A DNA stretch of 64,000 nt from Flavobacterium piscinae (GTDB taxonomy: Bacteria > Bacteroidota > Bacteroidia > Flavobacteriales > Flavobacteriaceae), in assembly GCF_004122145.1 (NCBI RefSeq), contig NZ_SBKQ01000002.1:186001-250000 (forward strand). Reading direction: 5' to 3'. Below, piece after piece: positions 18,261 to 27,820 of the stretch. A program made the translations under genes and the position numbers. The notes under the pieces are model-generated. The model was not told where the DNA came from, ran no database searches, and worked only from the letters and a program-made list of their open reading frames with translations. Every line of letters begins with the position of its first letter. Position 1 is the first letter of the stretch.

Positions 18261-19514
18261 ATGACTTTATCAATATATTCAAGACAATGGAATATTTCAT
18301 TTTTCCAATTTATTGGTGTAAAAAATATAATTGCTTTTTGTACTTCAAAGGTTATTATAATGATACTTTTATTTGGTTTTTGCCAACGATTAAAAGCACA
18401 AGAACTTGATATAATAGAACAAGATTATGAAAAGGCTTTAACTATCGCTAAAAAGGAAAATAAATTAATTTTTATAGATTTTTATACAACTTGGTGTGCA
18501 CCATGTAAAAAACTTGAAAAATTGATATTTCAAAATGATTCTATTCAGAAAATTATAGGCAAAGATTTTGTTTTACTTAAATATGATGCTGAAAAAGATA
18601 TAGCTTTCAATTTATCAAAGAAGCACCATGTATCGAGCTATCCTACAGCTATAATATTAAACCAAAATGGATATGTTATTAATAGAAAATATGGTTTTCC
18701 TGGTAAAGATCTTTCTGAACTAAGTAATATGGTTCTCGAATTCACAAACAAATCAATTGAATTAAATAATGAGAATTTTATTATAGAAGGCTATTCTAAT
18801 ACAATTGATATTTCAAATTATCCAAAGTTTTATATCGATTTCATTAATAGAACAAATACTAAATTAAATATTTCTGAGATAGACTATTATTTTAATAATA
18901 CAAAAGATAAATTTTCAGAGGAGTACTTCTCTACATTAATCTATTTTGGCCGTGATGCGACTATAAATCTAGCTGATATTGTATTAAATAATAAGCAAAG
19001 ATATATTGACCTTTATGGTGAAATGGATGTAGAAACATTATTATTCTTTCTAGCCTCTGCAAAATTTAAAAACGCAATTTCTGAGATTAATCAAGAAAAA
19101 TATGATGAAGCTGTTATGTTTATTAAAAAAGCATTAAGTGAAGAATGGGTAAACGATATTCTTCCTATGTATAAATTAGATTTTTTAAAGGCTCAAAATA
19201 AATGGGAGGAAATACTCAAAATTAATGAAAAATTAAAAAATGATGGTGAATTTGATAATAGCTATATCAATGATTTTAGTTGGGAGGTTTATGAAAAATG
19301 TAACAATCAAGAGGTTATAAAAAAATGTATTGTTTGGATGAAAGAAGTAACAGATCAAGAACCCAATTATGCTTATTTAGACACATACGCTCATCTTTTG
19401 TATAAATCTGGAAATAAAACAGAGGCTAAAAAAATTACCAAATTAGCTATAGAGACAGCAAGTAAAGAGAATAAAGAGTTTAAAAGCATTGAAAAATTAA
19501 TCAATAAACTTTAA
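18261..19514 (+). CDS. Exported thioredoxin-family protein with TPR-like tail
   Basis: The thioredoxin fold (about residues 50-165) has the active site WCAPCK (Cys79, Cys82) within LIFIDFYTTW, the form seen in DsbD-gamma or DUF255-like periplasmic thioredoxins. A helical region of about 200 residues follows with TPR-like pairs (KYDEAVMFIKKALSEEW, YLDTYAHLLYKSGNKTEAKK). The signal is unusually long if the ATG at 18261 is used. An internal ATG at 18360 gives a short signal ending LKAQ. The next gene, also a disulfide reductase, starts 3 nt later. Confidence 0.85.
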   Translation: MTLSIYSRQWNISFFQFIGVKNIIAFCTSKVIIMILLFGFCQRLKAQELDIIEQDYEKALTIAKKENKLIFIDFYTTWCAPCKKLEKLIFQNDSIQKIIGKDFVLLKYDAEKDIAFNLSKKHHVSSYPTAIILNQNGYVINRKYGFPGKDLSELSNMVLEFTNKSIELNNENFIIEGYSNTIDISNYPKFYIDFINRTNTKLNISEIDYYFNNTKDKFSEEYFSTLIYFGRDATINLADIVLNNKQRYIDLYGEMDVETLLFFLASAKFKNAISEINQEKYDEAVMFIKKALSEEWVNDILPMYKLDFLKAQNKWEEILKINEKLKNDGEFDNSYINDFSWEVYEKCNNQEVIKKCIVWMKEVTDQEPNYAYLDTYAHLLYKSGNKTEAKKITKLAIETASKENKEFKSIEKLINKL

Positions 19515-19517
19515 ATC

Positions 19518-20255
19518 ATGAAAAATCTATTCAATCAAAAAACAACAATCATTTTGTCCATATGCTTTTTTTTAGCATGTCAGACTATTTTCTCACAAGA
19601 TTATTATCAATCACCAAAAGGAGAACTTTACACAAAATCAAAGGTCGATTCCATTTGCAATGCAATGAATGATCGATTGAAGAAAAAGGGTGTTGATATG
19701 GTTTTTAAAGTTGATATTTTAGACACTATTAAACAAGGGGATAAAACCATTTATAAATATAAATTGAAAGGAGAAAGCCTAGCTGTTACTAAAAATACTA
19801 ATGAATATGAAACCTTAATTAATAAACCTTTACCAGGATTTTCATTTAAAGATATTGATGGAAATGTTATAGAATCAAAAGAACTGATTGGAAAACCTTT
19901 GGTAATAAATATGTGGTTTACAACCTGTGCCCCATGTATTGCAGAAATGCCTGAACTAAATAGGATAAAAAACGAAAATCCAGATGTTTATTTTATTGCT
20001 ATAACATTTGATAATAATGAAAAAGTAAAAAAATTTTTAAAGAGAAAAACCTTCAATTTTATACAAATAGCGAATCAAAAACAATATTGTGATTTATTTA
20101 CAAAACAATTTCCAATAAGCATTTTTGTAGATAAAGAAGGAACAATAAAAAAGATTGAAGAAGGTATGCCCTTAGTTTACAATAGAGAATTAAAGGAAGT
20201 TACTGATAAGGTAAACCCAGCCAATTTTGAAAAGGCTCTTGAATTAATCAAATAA
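19518..20255 (+). CDS. TlpA-family disulfide reductase
   Basis: A signal peptide (1-27) precedes an 85-residue N-terminal region and a TlpA/ResA-like thioredoxin domain (about 107-240). The redox motif is CAPC (Cys137, Cys140) in MWFTTCAPCIAEMPEL. The cis-Pro segment is FPISIFVDKEG. Such proteins reduce disulfides in the periplasm, often for cytochrome c or envelope protein maturation. It is tightly coupled to the thioredoxin-TPR gene before it. Confidence 0.88.
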   Translation: MKNLFNQKTTIILSICFFLACQTIFSQDYYQSPKGELYTKSKVDSICNAMNDRLKKKGVDMVFKVDILDTIKQGDKTIYKYKLKGESLAVTKNTNEYETLINKPLPGFSFKDIDGNVIESKELIGKPLVINMWFTTCAPCIAEMPELNRIKNENPDVYFIAITFDNNEKVKKFLKRKTFNFIQIANQKQYCDLFTKQFPISIFVDKEGTIKKIEEGMPLVYNRELKEVTDKVNPANFEKALELIK

Positions 20256-20304
20256 GACTTAACACTATTGATATTGTATTTTACATAGAAACAAAAACAT
20301 TTTG

Positions 20305-21429
20305 ATGAAAAAAATGAGCAACATTTTACAATCTATCTTTTCTTTTACCATAAATCTGATAAAAACGCAGGATAAAAAAAGAGAAACTAAATTTAGTCTA
20401 ATTCGATATAATGAAAAAGGACACAGAATTGTTAAAAGTAATATACTAACATTACTAGTATTAATTATTTGTTCTATTTCTTTCGGACAAAGAGCACAAA
20501 TTATAAAATCATTTAATCATCATTCGGTTGTACTAAAGAATGATACAATAAACTATCATACCTACTCCAAAATCAGTATCGACTCAACAAAAAATCTATT
20601 AGTATACCTTCAAGGCTCAAAAGCAAGCTCTCTATACCAAATAAAGGAAGAAGAAGGGAAAACCTATTTTGGAACAGTCATTCCTCTTGATTTTAAACTC
20701 CTACCTGATGATTATCTGCTTGTAGTGATTTCTAAAAAAGGGTTCCCTTTTTTAACTGAAATGGACAAAGAATTTCCCGTTCCGAAAATTTATTATGAGA
20801 ATCAAACTCTAGCTTACAGAACGTTCCAAGCTGACCAAGTAATCAATGATATTGTTAAAAATCATAGAAATCAATTTAAAAAAATCATAGCACTTGGACA
20901 TTCGGAAGGGAGTGATGTTGTTGCGAAAGTGGGAACGATAAATAAAAAAATAACTCATTTTGGATATTGGTCTGGAGGTGGAAACACTCAGTTTATAGAC
21001 TTTATCACGTTTGTTAAAAACAAAGTAGATAAGGGATTTTTGAGTGAAGAAGAGGCTCAGACAGAAATCAATTCAATCCTTGCAGATTTGAAAAAAATAA
21101 TGACAAATCCTAACTCGATAGATAATTTTTGGCAAGGATATACTAATAGTTACAAAAGATGGAGTAGTTTCTCAGAGCCACCAATTGATAATCTATTAAA
21201 AATCGATAAACCAATTTTTGCAGCTATTGGTTCAAAAGACCAGTCTGTAGCACTAGAATCTGCATACTTAATTCCTATAGAATTTATTAGACAAAAAAAA
21301 GAGAATTTAACTTTCAAAGTTTATCCAGGTTTGGATCACGGATTTGGAAAAGAATTGGAAAACGGAAAATTTGAAAAACATTTTAATGATGTATTTCAGG
21401 ATTTCCTGAATTGGGTTAATGATAATTGA
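20305..21429 (+). CDS. Exported alpha/beta hydrolase
   Basis: The alpha/beta-hydrolase nucleophile elbow is GHSEGS (in IALGHSEGSDVVAKV). The acid is likely Asp in IGSKDQSV, and the His lies in PGLDHGFG near the C terminus. A hydrophobic segment ending ISFGQ at about residue 55 looks like a displaced signal or anchor. An ATG-less start just before MKSNILTL-like sequence is possible. I used the ATG at 20305, because 20302 is a TTG. Substrate unknown; the gene has its own 49-nt upstream spacer. Confidence 0.8.
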   Translation: MKKMSNILQSIFSFTINLIKTQDKKRETKFSLIRYNEKGHRIVKSNILTLLVLIICSISFGQRAQIIKSFNHHSVVLKNDTINYHTYSKISIDSTKNLLVYLQGSKASSLYQIKEEEGKTYFGTVIPLDFKLLPDDYLLVVISKKGFPFLTEMDKEFPVPKIYYENQTLAYRTFQADQVINDIVKNHRNQFKKIIALGHSEGSDVVAKVGTINKKITHFGYWSGGGNTQFIDFITFVKNKVDKGFLSEEEAQTEINSILADLKKIMTNPNSIDNFWQGYTNSYKRWSSFSEPPIDNLLKIDKPIFAAIGSKDQSVALESAYLIPIEFIRQKKENLTFKVYPGLDHGFGKELENGKFEKHFNDVFQDFLNWVNDN

Positions 21430-21516
21430 ATAGAAAACATATGCTTACAAAATTTAAGATGATTCCTAAAAAACATAGACAAGTATATTTTAAAAATATA
21501 AAAAATTAAAAATCAA

Positions 21517-22131
21517 ATGAAAGTACAAATGAAATCCATTTTAGCTATCTTACTATTACTAAGCATTAAATGCATATCTCAAGAAACCATAAAAACATCA
21601 GTTCAATATGGTGTAAAAGACATTGAGTTGCAACAAGTTCTTCTTTTTCAAAATATAACTATAGAAACATTCACTTTTGAACAAGAAAAGATTAAAAACA
21701 AAAGTTATCAAGTTTTTGTAAAAGAATATATTAAGGATAGTTTGGTTAGTAAATCCTTGTTGTTTGACGGTACAGAAACGGATTATTTTAAAATAAAAGA
21801 CAACAAACTTACTTTTAAAATATTTGCCCAAGTTTTTGATGAAGAAATCAAATTACAATTAACAGCAAATGGCTTTTCCAGTGCTCAGAAAAAATTTGAT
21901 CTTTTGCAAAATAGCCACAACTATGCAGTTAAAGACTTTTTTGGCTCAAACCAATTTGTAGAAAATCCATTAAATGAAGAGTTTGCTTTACTAGCTATAA
22001 TCACTCCTACCATTCGACCTGATGGTTCCGGATCCTATTGCAATGTAGTTCAAGCCAATATTAAGCCAGAAGAGCTAGGAAAACATTTTAATATTCCTCA
22101 TTATTTTTTGGTAACTATTAAGTTTATTTGA
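21517..22131 (+). CDS. Hypothetical exported protein
   Basis: A signal peptide (about 1-22, ending KCISQ) precedes a beta-rich domain of 180 residues that ends with RPDGSGSYCNVVQAN and a hydrophobic strand. No family recognised. A second ATG 12 nt downstream (21529) would give a more typical short signal peptide. It is 7 nt upstream of a membrane-protein gene on the same strand. Confidence 0.5.
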   Translation: MKVQMKSILAILLLLSIKCISQETIKTSVQYGVKDIELQQVLLFQNITIETFTFEQEKIKNKSYQVFVKEYIKDSLVSKSLLFDGTETDYFKIKDNKLTFKIFAQVFDEEIKLQLTANGFSSAQKKFDLLQNSHNYAVKDFFGSNQFVENPLNEEFALLAIITPTIRPDGSGSYCNVVQANIKPEELGKHFNIPHYFLVTIKFI

Positions 22132-22138
22132 TTTAAAA

Positions 22139-22777
22139 ATGAAAAATAATTATAAATATATTTTTACATTTTTCCCTACGATTGGAATTCTAATTTTTAT
22201 TTTGTTGTATTTATTTTCTTCTAAACTATATCCTGGTGGTTCTCAAAATGATTTAAACTCCATAGGGTTTGATTGGATAAATAACTATTGGTGCAATTTA
22301 ATGAATGAAAATGCAATGAATGGTCAAGTAAATCCTGCAAGACCTTATGCGATAACTGCGATGATTATTCTATGTATCGCTTTATCACATTTCTTTATTT
22401 TATTTGCTCAAAAAATAGCACAAATCAAATTTTGGAAATTCACAATTCAAACTTTTGGAACAATTACAATGGTTTTTGCAGTTTTTATTTTCACGAGTTA
22501 TCACGACTTAATGACAACTTTGTCAAGTGTTTTTGGAGTATTTGTAGTCGTTGGAATAATATGGGAGTTATATAAAAGTAATTTACATGCTTTTAAAATC
22601 AGTGGATTATTTTGTATTTTGTTATTAGGAATTAACAATTATATCTATTATACCGAACACTTAATCAAACACTTACCGTTAATTCAAAAAATTACATTTG
22701 CCATTGTTTTGACTTGGATAATGGGTTTAAATTATAATATCTATATTAATTCAAATCTATATTCAACTTCTAAATAG
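22139..22777 (+). CDS. DUF998-like six-helix membrane protein
   Basis: Six predicted membrane helices span 212 residues. The first periplasmic loop (YPGGSQNDLNSIGFDWINNY) and the loop RPYAITAMII are reminiscent of DUF998-type membrane proteins; this resemblance is by eye only. Function unknown. It lies between a hypothetical exported protein and the CocE-like hydrolase lipoprotein, with gaps of 7 and 8 nt, and is probably in their operon. Confidence 0.55.
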   Translation: MKNNYKYIFTFFPTIGILIFILLYLFSSKLYPGGSQNDLNSIGFDWINNYWCNLMNENAMNGQVNPARPYAITAMIILCIALSHFFILFAQKIAQIKFWKFTIQTFGTITMVFAVFIFTSYHDLMTTLSSVFGVFVVVGIIWELYKSNLHAFKISGLFCILLLGINNYIYYTEHLIKHLPLIQKITFAIVLTWIMGLNYNIYINSNLYSTSK

Positions 22778-22785
22778 ATAGCTAA

Positions 22786-24528
22786 ATGAAAATATTTCTG
22801 AACTTTTTCGTATTCCTTCTAATCAGTTGTAATTCTTCAAGTCAAAAGAATAAATCTATACAATTTAAAAACTTAAACTCTCAATATAATATTCAAGATG
22901 TTTTAATCAAAACAAGAGATGGAGCAAAAATTTCAGCAATCATTTGCCGAAAAAATGGAGCAACAGAACCTAAAACTGTTATTCTACAAAGCACCATCTA
23001 CGTGAGAGATAAAGGAAGAGATCTAAACACCATAAAAGAATCCGCGGATCGAGGCTTTATTGGAGTAATTGCTTATACAAGAGGAAAGCGTTTTAGTCCA
23101 AATGAAATTTTACCTTATGAAAATGATGCAAACGATACATATGATGTAATTGATTGGGTTAGCAAGCAAAAATGGTGTGATGGACGTGTTGGAATGTTTG
23201 GAGGTAGTTATAATGGATTTACACAATGGGCTTCTACTAAAAAATTACATCCCGCACTTAAAACAATTGTTCATTATGTCGCCAATAGACCTGGATTGGG
23301 TTTGCCCATGGAAAACAACGTTTTCATAAATCCAAATTACGAATGGTCATTCTATGTAGGAAATAATAAATATTTAGACACCGTAGCTGGAAATGATAGG
23401 CAACGCTTTAGAAATATGATGTTCAAATGGTGGGAAACAGGTGTAGCCTATAATAAAATGGATAGTATTGATGGCACACCCAACAGACTTTTTCAGCGAT
23501 GGGTAAGCCATCCATCATTTGACGAATACTGGCAAAAAATGGCACCATACAAAGAAGATTTTTCCCAGATTAATATTCCTGTACTTTCAATTGATGGTTA
23601 CTATAACGATTCCCAAAATTCAGGACTATACTATTTACGTGAACATTATAAATATAACCCTAATGCAGAACATTATTTAATTATTGGACCTTACAGTCAT
23701 TTTGGAGCACAAAGAAATGGTTCAAAAGAAATTAATGGTTATAGAGTTGATAAAGATGCTTTGATAGATACAAATGAAATAACATATCAATGGTTTGATT
23801 ATATTTTTAATAATGGTAAAAAACCAGTTCAATTAAAAGACAAAATTAACTATCAAGTTATGGGTGAAAATGAATGGCGAAGTGCTTCATCGATTGAAAA
23901 AATGAGTAATAACCGCTTAAGATTATATTTAACAGATAAAAAAAATGAGAAAATATACTCGTTAAGTCCTCAAAAGCCTTCAAAAAAGAATTTTCTATCT
24001 CAAAAAGTAGATTTTGCCAATAGAGAAATTGGAAACAACAATTATTATCCAGACCCAATAATTAGAGATGAAATGGACTTAAGTAATGGGTTTAACTTTA
24101 TTAGTGAACCTTTTAAAGAATCTGTTTTAGTGAGCGGTTCATTTATAGGTGAACTTATGGTTAGTATCAACAAAAAAGATTTTGATTTTGGAGCTACACT
24201 TTATGAGGTATTGCCTGATGGGAAGTTATTTCATTTGTCATACATAATAGGTCGAGCAAGTTATTCAAAAGACATAGAAAATAGAGAATTGTTAAGACCA
24301 AACGAAATTACGAAAATCCCATTTTCAAACACTCATTTGGTAAGTAAGAAATTGAGCAAAGGAAGTCACTTGCTTATCTATCTAAATGTGAATAAAAATG
24401 CATTCTCTGAACTTAACTATGGAACTGGAAAAACAGTAAGCCAAGAAACCATAAAAGAAGCTAAAGAACCTCTAGAGATAAAATGGTATAATGATAGTTT
24501 TGTGGAAATACCTATTTGGAAAGATTAA
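22786..24528 (+). CDS. CocE/NonD-family hydrolase lipoprotein
   Basis: The lipobox LLISC (Cys15) marks an envelope lipoprotein. The S15-type alpha/beta-hydrolase domain has the nucleophile Ser141 in GGSYNG, following DVIDWVSKQKWCDGRVG. A likely His lies in GPYSHFGAQ. A C-terminal jelly-roll region (about 430-575) completes the X-Pro dipeptidyl-peptidase-like architecture. Members hydrolyse peptides or esters such as cocaine and beta-lactam acyl esters; the substrate here is unknown. Length (580) is typical. Confidence 0.88.
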   Translation: MKIFLNFFVFLLISCNSSSQKNKSIQFKNLNSQYNIQDVLIKTRDGAKISAIICRKNGATEPKTVILQSTIYVRDKGRDLNTIKESADRGFIGVIAYTRGKRFSPNEILPYENDANDTYDVIDWVSKQKWCDGRVGMFGGSYNGFTQWASTKKLHPALKTIVHYVANRPGLGLPMENNVFINPNYEWSFYVGNNKYLDTVAGNDRQRFRNMMFKWWETGVAYNKMDSIDGTPNRLFQRWVSHPSFDEYWQKMAPYKEDFSQINIPVLSIDGYYNDSQNSGLYYLREHYKYNPNAEHYLIIGPYSHFGAQRNGSKEINGYRVDKDALIDTNEITYQWFDYIFNNGKKPVQLKDKINYQVMGENEWRSASSIEKMSNNRLRLYLTDKKNEKIYSLSPQKPSKKNFLSQKVDFANREIGNNNYYPDPIIRDEMDLSNGFNFISEPFKESVLVSGSFIGELMVSINKKDFDFGATLYEVLPDGKLFHLSYIIGRASYSKDIENRELLRPNEITKIPFSNTHLVSKKLSKGSHLLIYLNVNKNAFSELNYGTGKTVSQETIKEAKEPLEIKWYNDSFVEIPIWKD

Positions 24529-24561
24529 ATTAATATAAATACCATTACAAAAGAATATTCC

Positions 24562-25209
24562 ATGTATAGACTTCAATTAATAATAACAATAATTCTACTT
24601 TACAACTCAACTATTTGTTGCCAGGTTAATAAAGACAACTATATTTTTTTTCTCCATAATAGATTTTTAGAAGAACATGAATTGAACGAAGCTCATCCTG
24701 AATTTGGAAGAGTTGAATACAAAGAAATAGTAGGCGAATTCGAGAAAAATGGATTTAAAGTGATTACTGAAAAGAGAAACGGTAATGTAAATGCTCGGGA
24801 TTATGCCGTTGGTATCGTAAACCAAATTGATAGTTTATTGAAAAAAGGCGTTGAACCAAAAAGAATAACAATTGTTGGTACTTCTAAAGGAGGTTACATT
24901 GCCCAATACGTTTCAACTTTGGCAAATAATTCAGAGCTAAATTTTGTATTTGTAGCATGCTTCAGAAATAGCGATTTAATAGAAATTCCTGAAATAAATT
25001 TTTGTGGAAATATTTTGAACATTTATGAAAAAACCGATCCTTTTGGAGTATCTGCACTCAAAAGAAAAGAAAATTCCAGTTGTGAAATAAGACATTTTAA
25101 AGAAATAGAATTAAATACCAAAATGGGTCATGGATTCTTATTCAAACCCCTAAAAGAATGGATAAAACCCACCATAAAATGGGCAAATGGTAATTACTCA
25201 CTTGAGTAA
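24562..25209 (+). CDS. Exported alpha/beta hydrolase (small)
   Basis: A signal peptide (about 1-20) is followed by a compact hydrolase fold with the elbow GTSKGG (in VGTSKGGYIAQYV, about residue 113) and a C-terminal MGHGFLF that supplies the catalytic His. Asp in YEKTDPFG is the likely acid. At 215 residues it is a minimal alpha/beta hydrolase without a lid. It lies in the same run as the CocE-like lipoprotein. Confidence 0.78.
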   Translation: MYRLQLIITIILLYNSTICCQVNKDNYIFFLHNRFLEEHELNEAHPEFGRVEYKEIVGEFEKNGFKVITEKRNGNVNARDYAVGIVNQIDSLLKKGVEPKRITIVGTSKGGYIAQYVSTLANNSELNFVFVACFRNSDLIEIPEINFCGNILNIYEKTDPFGVSALKRKENSSCEIRHFKEIELNTKMGHGFLFKPLKEWIKPTIKWANGNYSLE

Positions 25210-25257
25210 AAAATACAATTAAACTAAAATCATTGTTTCAAATAAAAACTACTAAAC

Positions 25258-25944
25258 ATGAAATTATTATCAAAAACTATTGTTGTACTACTTTTAATAA
25301 CAAGCTGTGGAAAACAACAAGATGAAAAAGGTGTTTCAAAATTTAATGAAGATTTAGCAGATGAACTCCATAAAATGGCTGTTATAGACCAAGTAGCTGC
25401 TTATATTCCACAAGGCATATATAAAGAATGGCCAACCGAGAAGTGGGAAAAATTCAAAGACAGTGTTTTTAAAGCCCATGAAAAAAGAGTGGTTGAAATC
25501 TTTGACAAATATGGTTTTGTAGGTATTGATGTTGTTGGTGAAGAAGGTTCACAAAACTTTTGGCTATTGGTACAGCATTCAGACCAAAATACCGCATTCC
25601 AACAAAAAGTGTTAGAGAAAATGGAAATTGAAGTTAAAAAAAACAACGCCAATTCAAACAATTATGCCTTATTGGTTGATAGAGTAAATATAAATACAGG
25701 TAAAAAACAAATTTATGGCTCTCAATTATCATATGAAGTTGATGAAAAAAATGGCAATGTTCAGGCAGTTGTAAAAAATTTAGAAGACAGTTTAAATGTA
25801 AACAAAAGAAGAAAAGCTATTGGACTTGATCCTCTAGAAAAATATCTTAATCAAATGACAATAATGCACTATGATATGAATAAAGATGTCTATCTAAAAA
25901 AAGGAATTAGAGAACCTAAACTATACTTAGAAAAAGAAAATTAA
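25258..25944 (+). CDS. DUF6624-type lipoprotein
   Basis: The lipobox ITSC gives Cys17. The mature part holds FWLLVQHSDQNTAFQQKVLE and YALLVDRVNINTGKKQIYG, a combination typical of the DUF6624 family, and ends with RRKAIGLDPLEKYLNQ. Members are exported proteins of unknown function in Bacteroidota and other phyla. The 228-residue length is usual. The downstream acetyltransferase gene is on the same strand. Confidence 0.7.
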   Translation: MKLLSKTIVVLLLITSCGKQQDEKGVSKFNEDLADELHKMAVIDQVAAYIPQGIYKEWPTEKWEKFKDSVFKAHEKRVVEIFDKYGFVGIDVVGEEGSQNFWLLVQHSDQNTAFQQKVLEKMEIEVKKNNANSNNYALLVDRVNINTGKKQIYGSQLSYEVDEKNGNVQAVVKNLEDSLNVNKRRKAIGLDPLEKYLNQMTIMHYDMNKDVYLKKGIREPKLYLEKEN

Positions 25945-25993
25945 AATTAGACACTTGAAAAAGGTTAGTTTAATTGACAGCATACAGAATAAA

Positions 25994-26593
25994 ATGAATA
26001 CAGAAATTTTAACTTCCGAAATAGTACTGGAGAATGAAATAGCTAAACTAATTCCATTAGACAATCCAAGAAACCAAGAGCTGAAAGAAATAATTTTTGA
26101 TGATGATATTTGGAGATATATGGGAATATTTATTAGAACCGAAACTGACTTCAAGAATTATTTAACAAATACATTAAATGCACAAAAATTAGGAATTTGT
26201 TATCCCTTCCTAATTATAGATAAAGTCACTGGACGAGTAGCTGGAAGTAGTAGATATGGCTATTTGAATACAACAAGTGAAAAATGTGAAATAGGTTGGA
26301 CTTGGTACGGAAAAGATTTTCAGGGCACAGGCTTAAATATTGCATGTAAATATGAATTGTTAAAGTTTGGATTTGAATCTATAGGTTTTCGAAGAATTCA
26401 ATTTAGTGCAGATGAACAAAATATTCGTTCACAAAAGGCAATTGAAAAATTAGGAGCAACAAGAGAAGGTGTTTTTAGAAATAACTATATAGATTCAAAT
26501 GGGCAAAGTAGAAATGATGTCTATTTCAGTATAATAAAAGAAGAATGGAATAATATTAAGCAGAATAATTTTAACAAGTTTGTTAATACTTGA
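25994..26593 (+). CDS. GNAT-family N-acetyltransferase
   Basis: This RimJ/RimL-like acetyltransferase of 199 residues has a substrate-side N terminus (LIPLDNPRNQELKE). It also has the beta-bulge and acetyl-CoA loop EIGWTWYGKDFQGTGLN and the C-terminal FGFESIGFRRIQFSAD...SQKAIEKLGATREGVFR, which is typical of the family. I prefer the ATG at 25994. The in-frame TTG at 25955 adds 13 residues that do not look like part of the fold. Probably modifies a protein N terminus or a small amine. Confidence 0.85.
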   Translation: MNTEILTSEIVLENEIAKLIPLDNPRNQELKEIIFDDDIWRYMGIFIRTETDFKNYLTNTLNAQKLGICYPFLIIDKVTGRVAGSSRYGYLNTTSEKCEIGWTWYGKDFQGTGLNIACKYELLKFGFESIGFRRIQFSADEQNIRSQKAIEKLGATREGVFRNNYIDSNGQSRNDVYFSIIKEEWNNIKQNNFNKFVNT

Positions 26594-26608
26594 GATGTTT
26601 TTCATACA

Positions 26609-27283
26609 ATGAAAGCAATAATTTTTGATATTGATGGAACATTGACTAATACGACTGAAGTCGATGACAAATGTTTTAAAAATGCATTTAAAGATATTTT
26701 TGAAGTTGATATTTCAAATCAAAGCTGGGATTGTATAGAAAATGTCACTGATTTCGGAATAACCGAAGAAATTGTCCATAAACAATTGGGTAGACTACCA
26801 ACTATTAATGAATACCAAAAAATGATTTCAAGATTTGTTGAACTTTTAAATAATGAGCTTAAATATGATAAATCACAATTTGATGAAATAGATGGAGCTA
26901 CCCAGTTTTTGAGATTTATTAGCCAAAAATCAAATATTGCAATTGGAATAGCAACTGGTGGTTGGAAAAAATCAGCAAATTTAAAATTGAAGGCTATAGG
27001 TGTTAATTCGGAAAGCTACGCTTTTTCAAATAGTAATGATTTTAAAAAAAGAGAAGATATTCTACTAGAAACTATGAGACAATTAAATGCGAAAAATCAT
27101 TTTAAAGAGATTGTTTACTTCGGAGATGGAATTTGGGACTATAAAACATGTAAAATATTGGGCATTAAGTTTGTAGGTATTGATAATAAAAGGAACAATA
27201 AATTAATTAACGCTGGTGCCGAAATAGTTTTTAAAAACTTTTCTAATCCGTTACAAATACTAAAACATCTAAACATAGAATAA
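26609..27283 (+). CDS. HAD-family hydrolase
   Basis: The 224-residue haloacid-dehalogenase-like phosphatase has motif I DIDGT (Asp7, Asp9) and a helical cap (about 16-80). Motif II lies in ATGGW, motif III Lys in the NSNDFKKRED region, and motif IV is FGDGIWD. The ending NAGAEIVFKNFSNPLQILKHL matches phosphoglycolate-phosphatase-like members. Substrate cannot be told. It is followed, 2 nt after its stop, by a TTG-started small gene. Confidence 0.87.
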   Translation: MKAIIFDIDGTLTNTTEVDDKCFKNAFKDIFEVDISNQSWDCIENVTDFGITEEIVHKQLGRLPTINEYQKMISRFVELLNNELKYDKSQFDEIDGATQFLRFISQKSNIAIGIATGGWKKSANLKLKAIGVNSESYAFSNSNDFKKREDILLETMRQLNAKNHFKEIVYFGDGIWDYKTCKILGIKFVGIDNKRNNKLINAGAEIVFKNFSNPLQILKHLNIE

Positions 27284-27285
27284 TT

Positions 27286-27627
27286 TTGAAAATCAACTAT
27301 CATAACAAAAAATTTAAAATTCTAAGGAGTTCCAATAATTCAGAAACAAGTGAAGAGGTTATTTTTGAATATAGACAGCAAGGTAATATTTTATTATCTG
27401 AATATAATGGCGGACTTATTCAAAAAGGACAATTAATTGGATTGGTAAATGAAGAAGGAAATATTGAAATGAGGTATCATCAGATTAATTTAAAAGGAGA
27501 ATTTATGACGGGTATTTGCTATTCCAAACCAGAAGTTCAATCTAACGGAAAAATTCGACTTCATGAGACTTGGAAATGGACTAGTGGCGACAAATCCAAT
27601 GGAGAATCGATTTTAGAGGAAATATAG
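27286..27627 (+). CDS. Small protein of the family often labelled 'n-acetylglutamate synthase'
   Basis: The 113-residue product has the conserved order FEYRQQGNILLSEYNGG, KGQLIGLVNEEGNIEMRYH, GEFMTGICYSKPE and RLHETWKWTSGD. It belongs to a small beta-rich family widely annotated as n-acetylglutamate synthase without biochemical support that I know of. No GNAT or kinase fold is visible. The start is TTG, 2 nt after the HAD-gene stop; no ATG is available before the first conserved residues. Confidence 0.75.
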   Translation: MKINYHNKKFKILRSSNNSETSEEVIFEYRQQGNILLSEYNGGLIQKGQLIGLVNEEGNIEMRYHQINLKGEFMTGICYSKPEVQSNGKIRLHETWKWTSGDKSNGESILEEI

Positions 27628-27628
27628 C

Positions 27629-27753
27629 TTATAAGCAATATGTCAATATTGTGTAAAATAGATAGAAAGCTTAGTGCTGTTTTGAAACGTAAAACAATAA
27701 ATCAAAAACTTATACTATCTGAAAATTTAATATTTAAAAACCGCTACTCATTA
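27629..27753. repeat. Possible decayed attC-like site
   Basis: TATAAGCAATA at 27630-27640 matches the 5' arm of the site at 38072, and a segment AACCGCTACTCATTA near 27739-27753 resembles its 3' arm with a 3-nt deletion. The span is longer than in the two better sites and pairing is poor, so this is a weak call. Confidence 0.25.
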
Positions 27754-27772
27754 AAGGATTTTTAGGGAAGAA

Positions 27773-27820
27773 ATGGGATTAGATATTGATTTAATAAAAA
27801 TAATAAAGAGCTTGCATTAA
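27773..27820 (+). pseudogene. 5' remnant of an MGLDIYL-family gene
   Basis: ATG at 27773 opens the peptide MGLDIDLIKIIKSLH before a stop. Its first 12 codons and about 20 nt upstream match the start of the gene at 32722 (MGLDIYLMKIIKEP). The similarity stops near 27806 at an AATAATAAA stretch shared by both loci. I read this as a broken copy fused to a serine-hydrolase fragment. Confidence 0.6.

Noticed and set aside
25401..25661. Minus-strand 86-residue ORF inside the DUF6624 gene
   Set aside because: A shadow of a well-supported gene on the plus strand, with Cys/Phe-rich composition typical of antisense reading.
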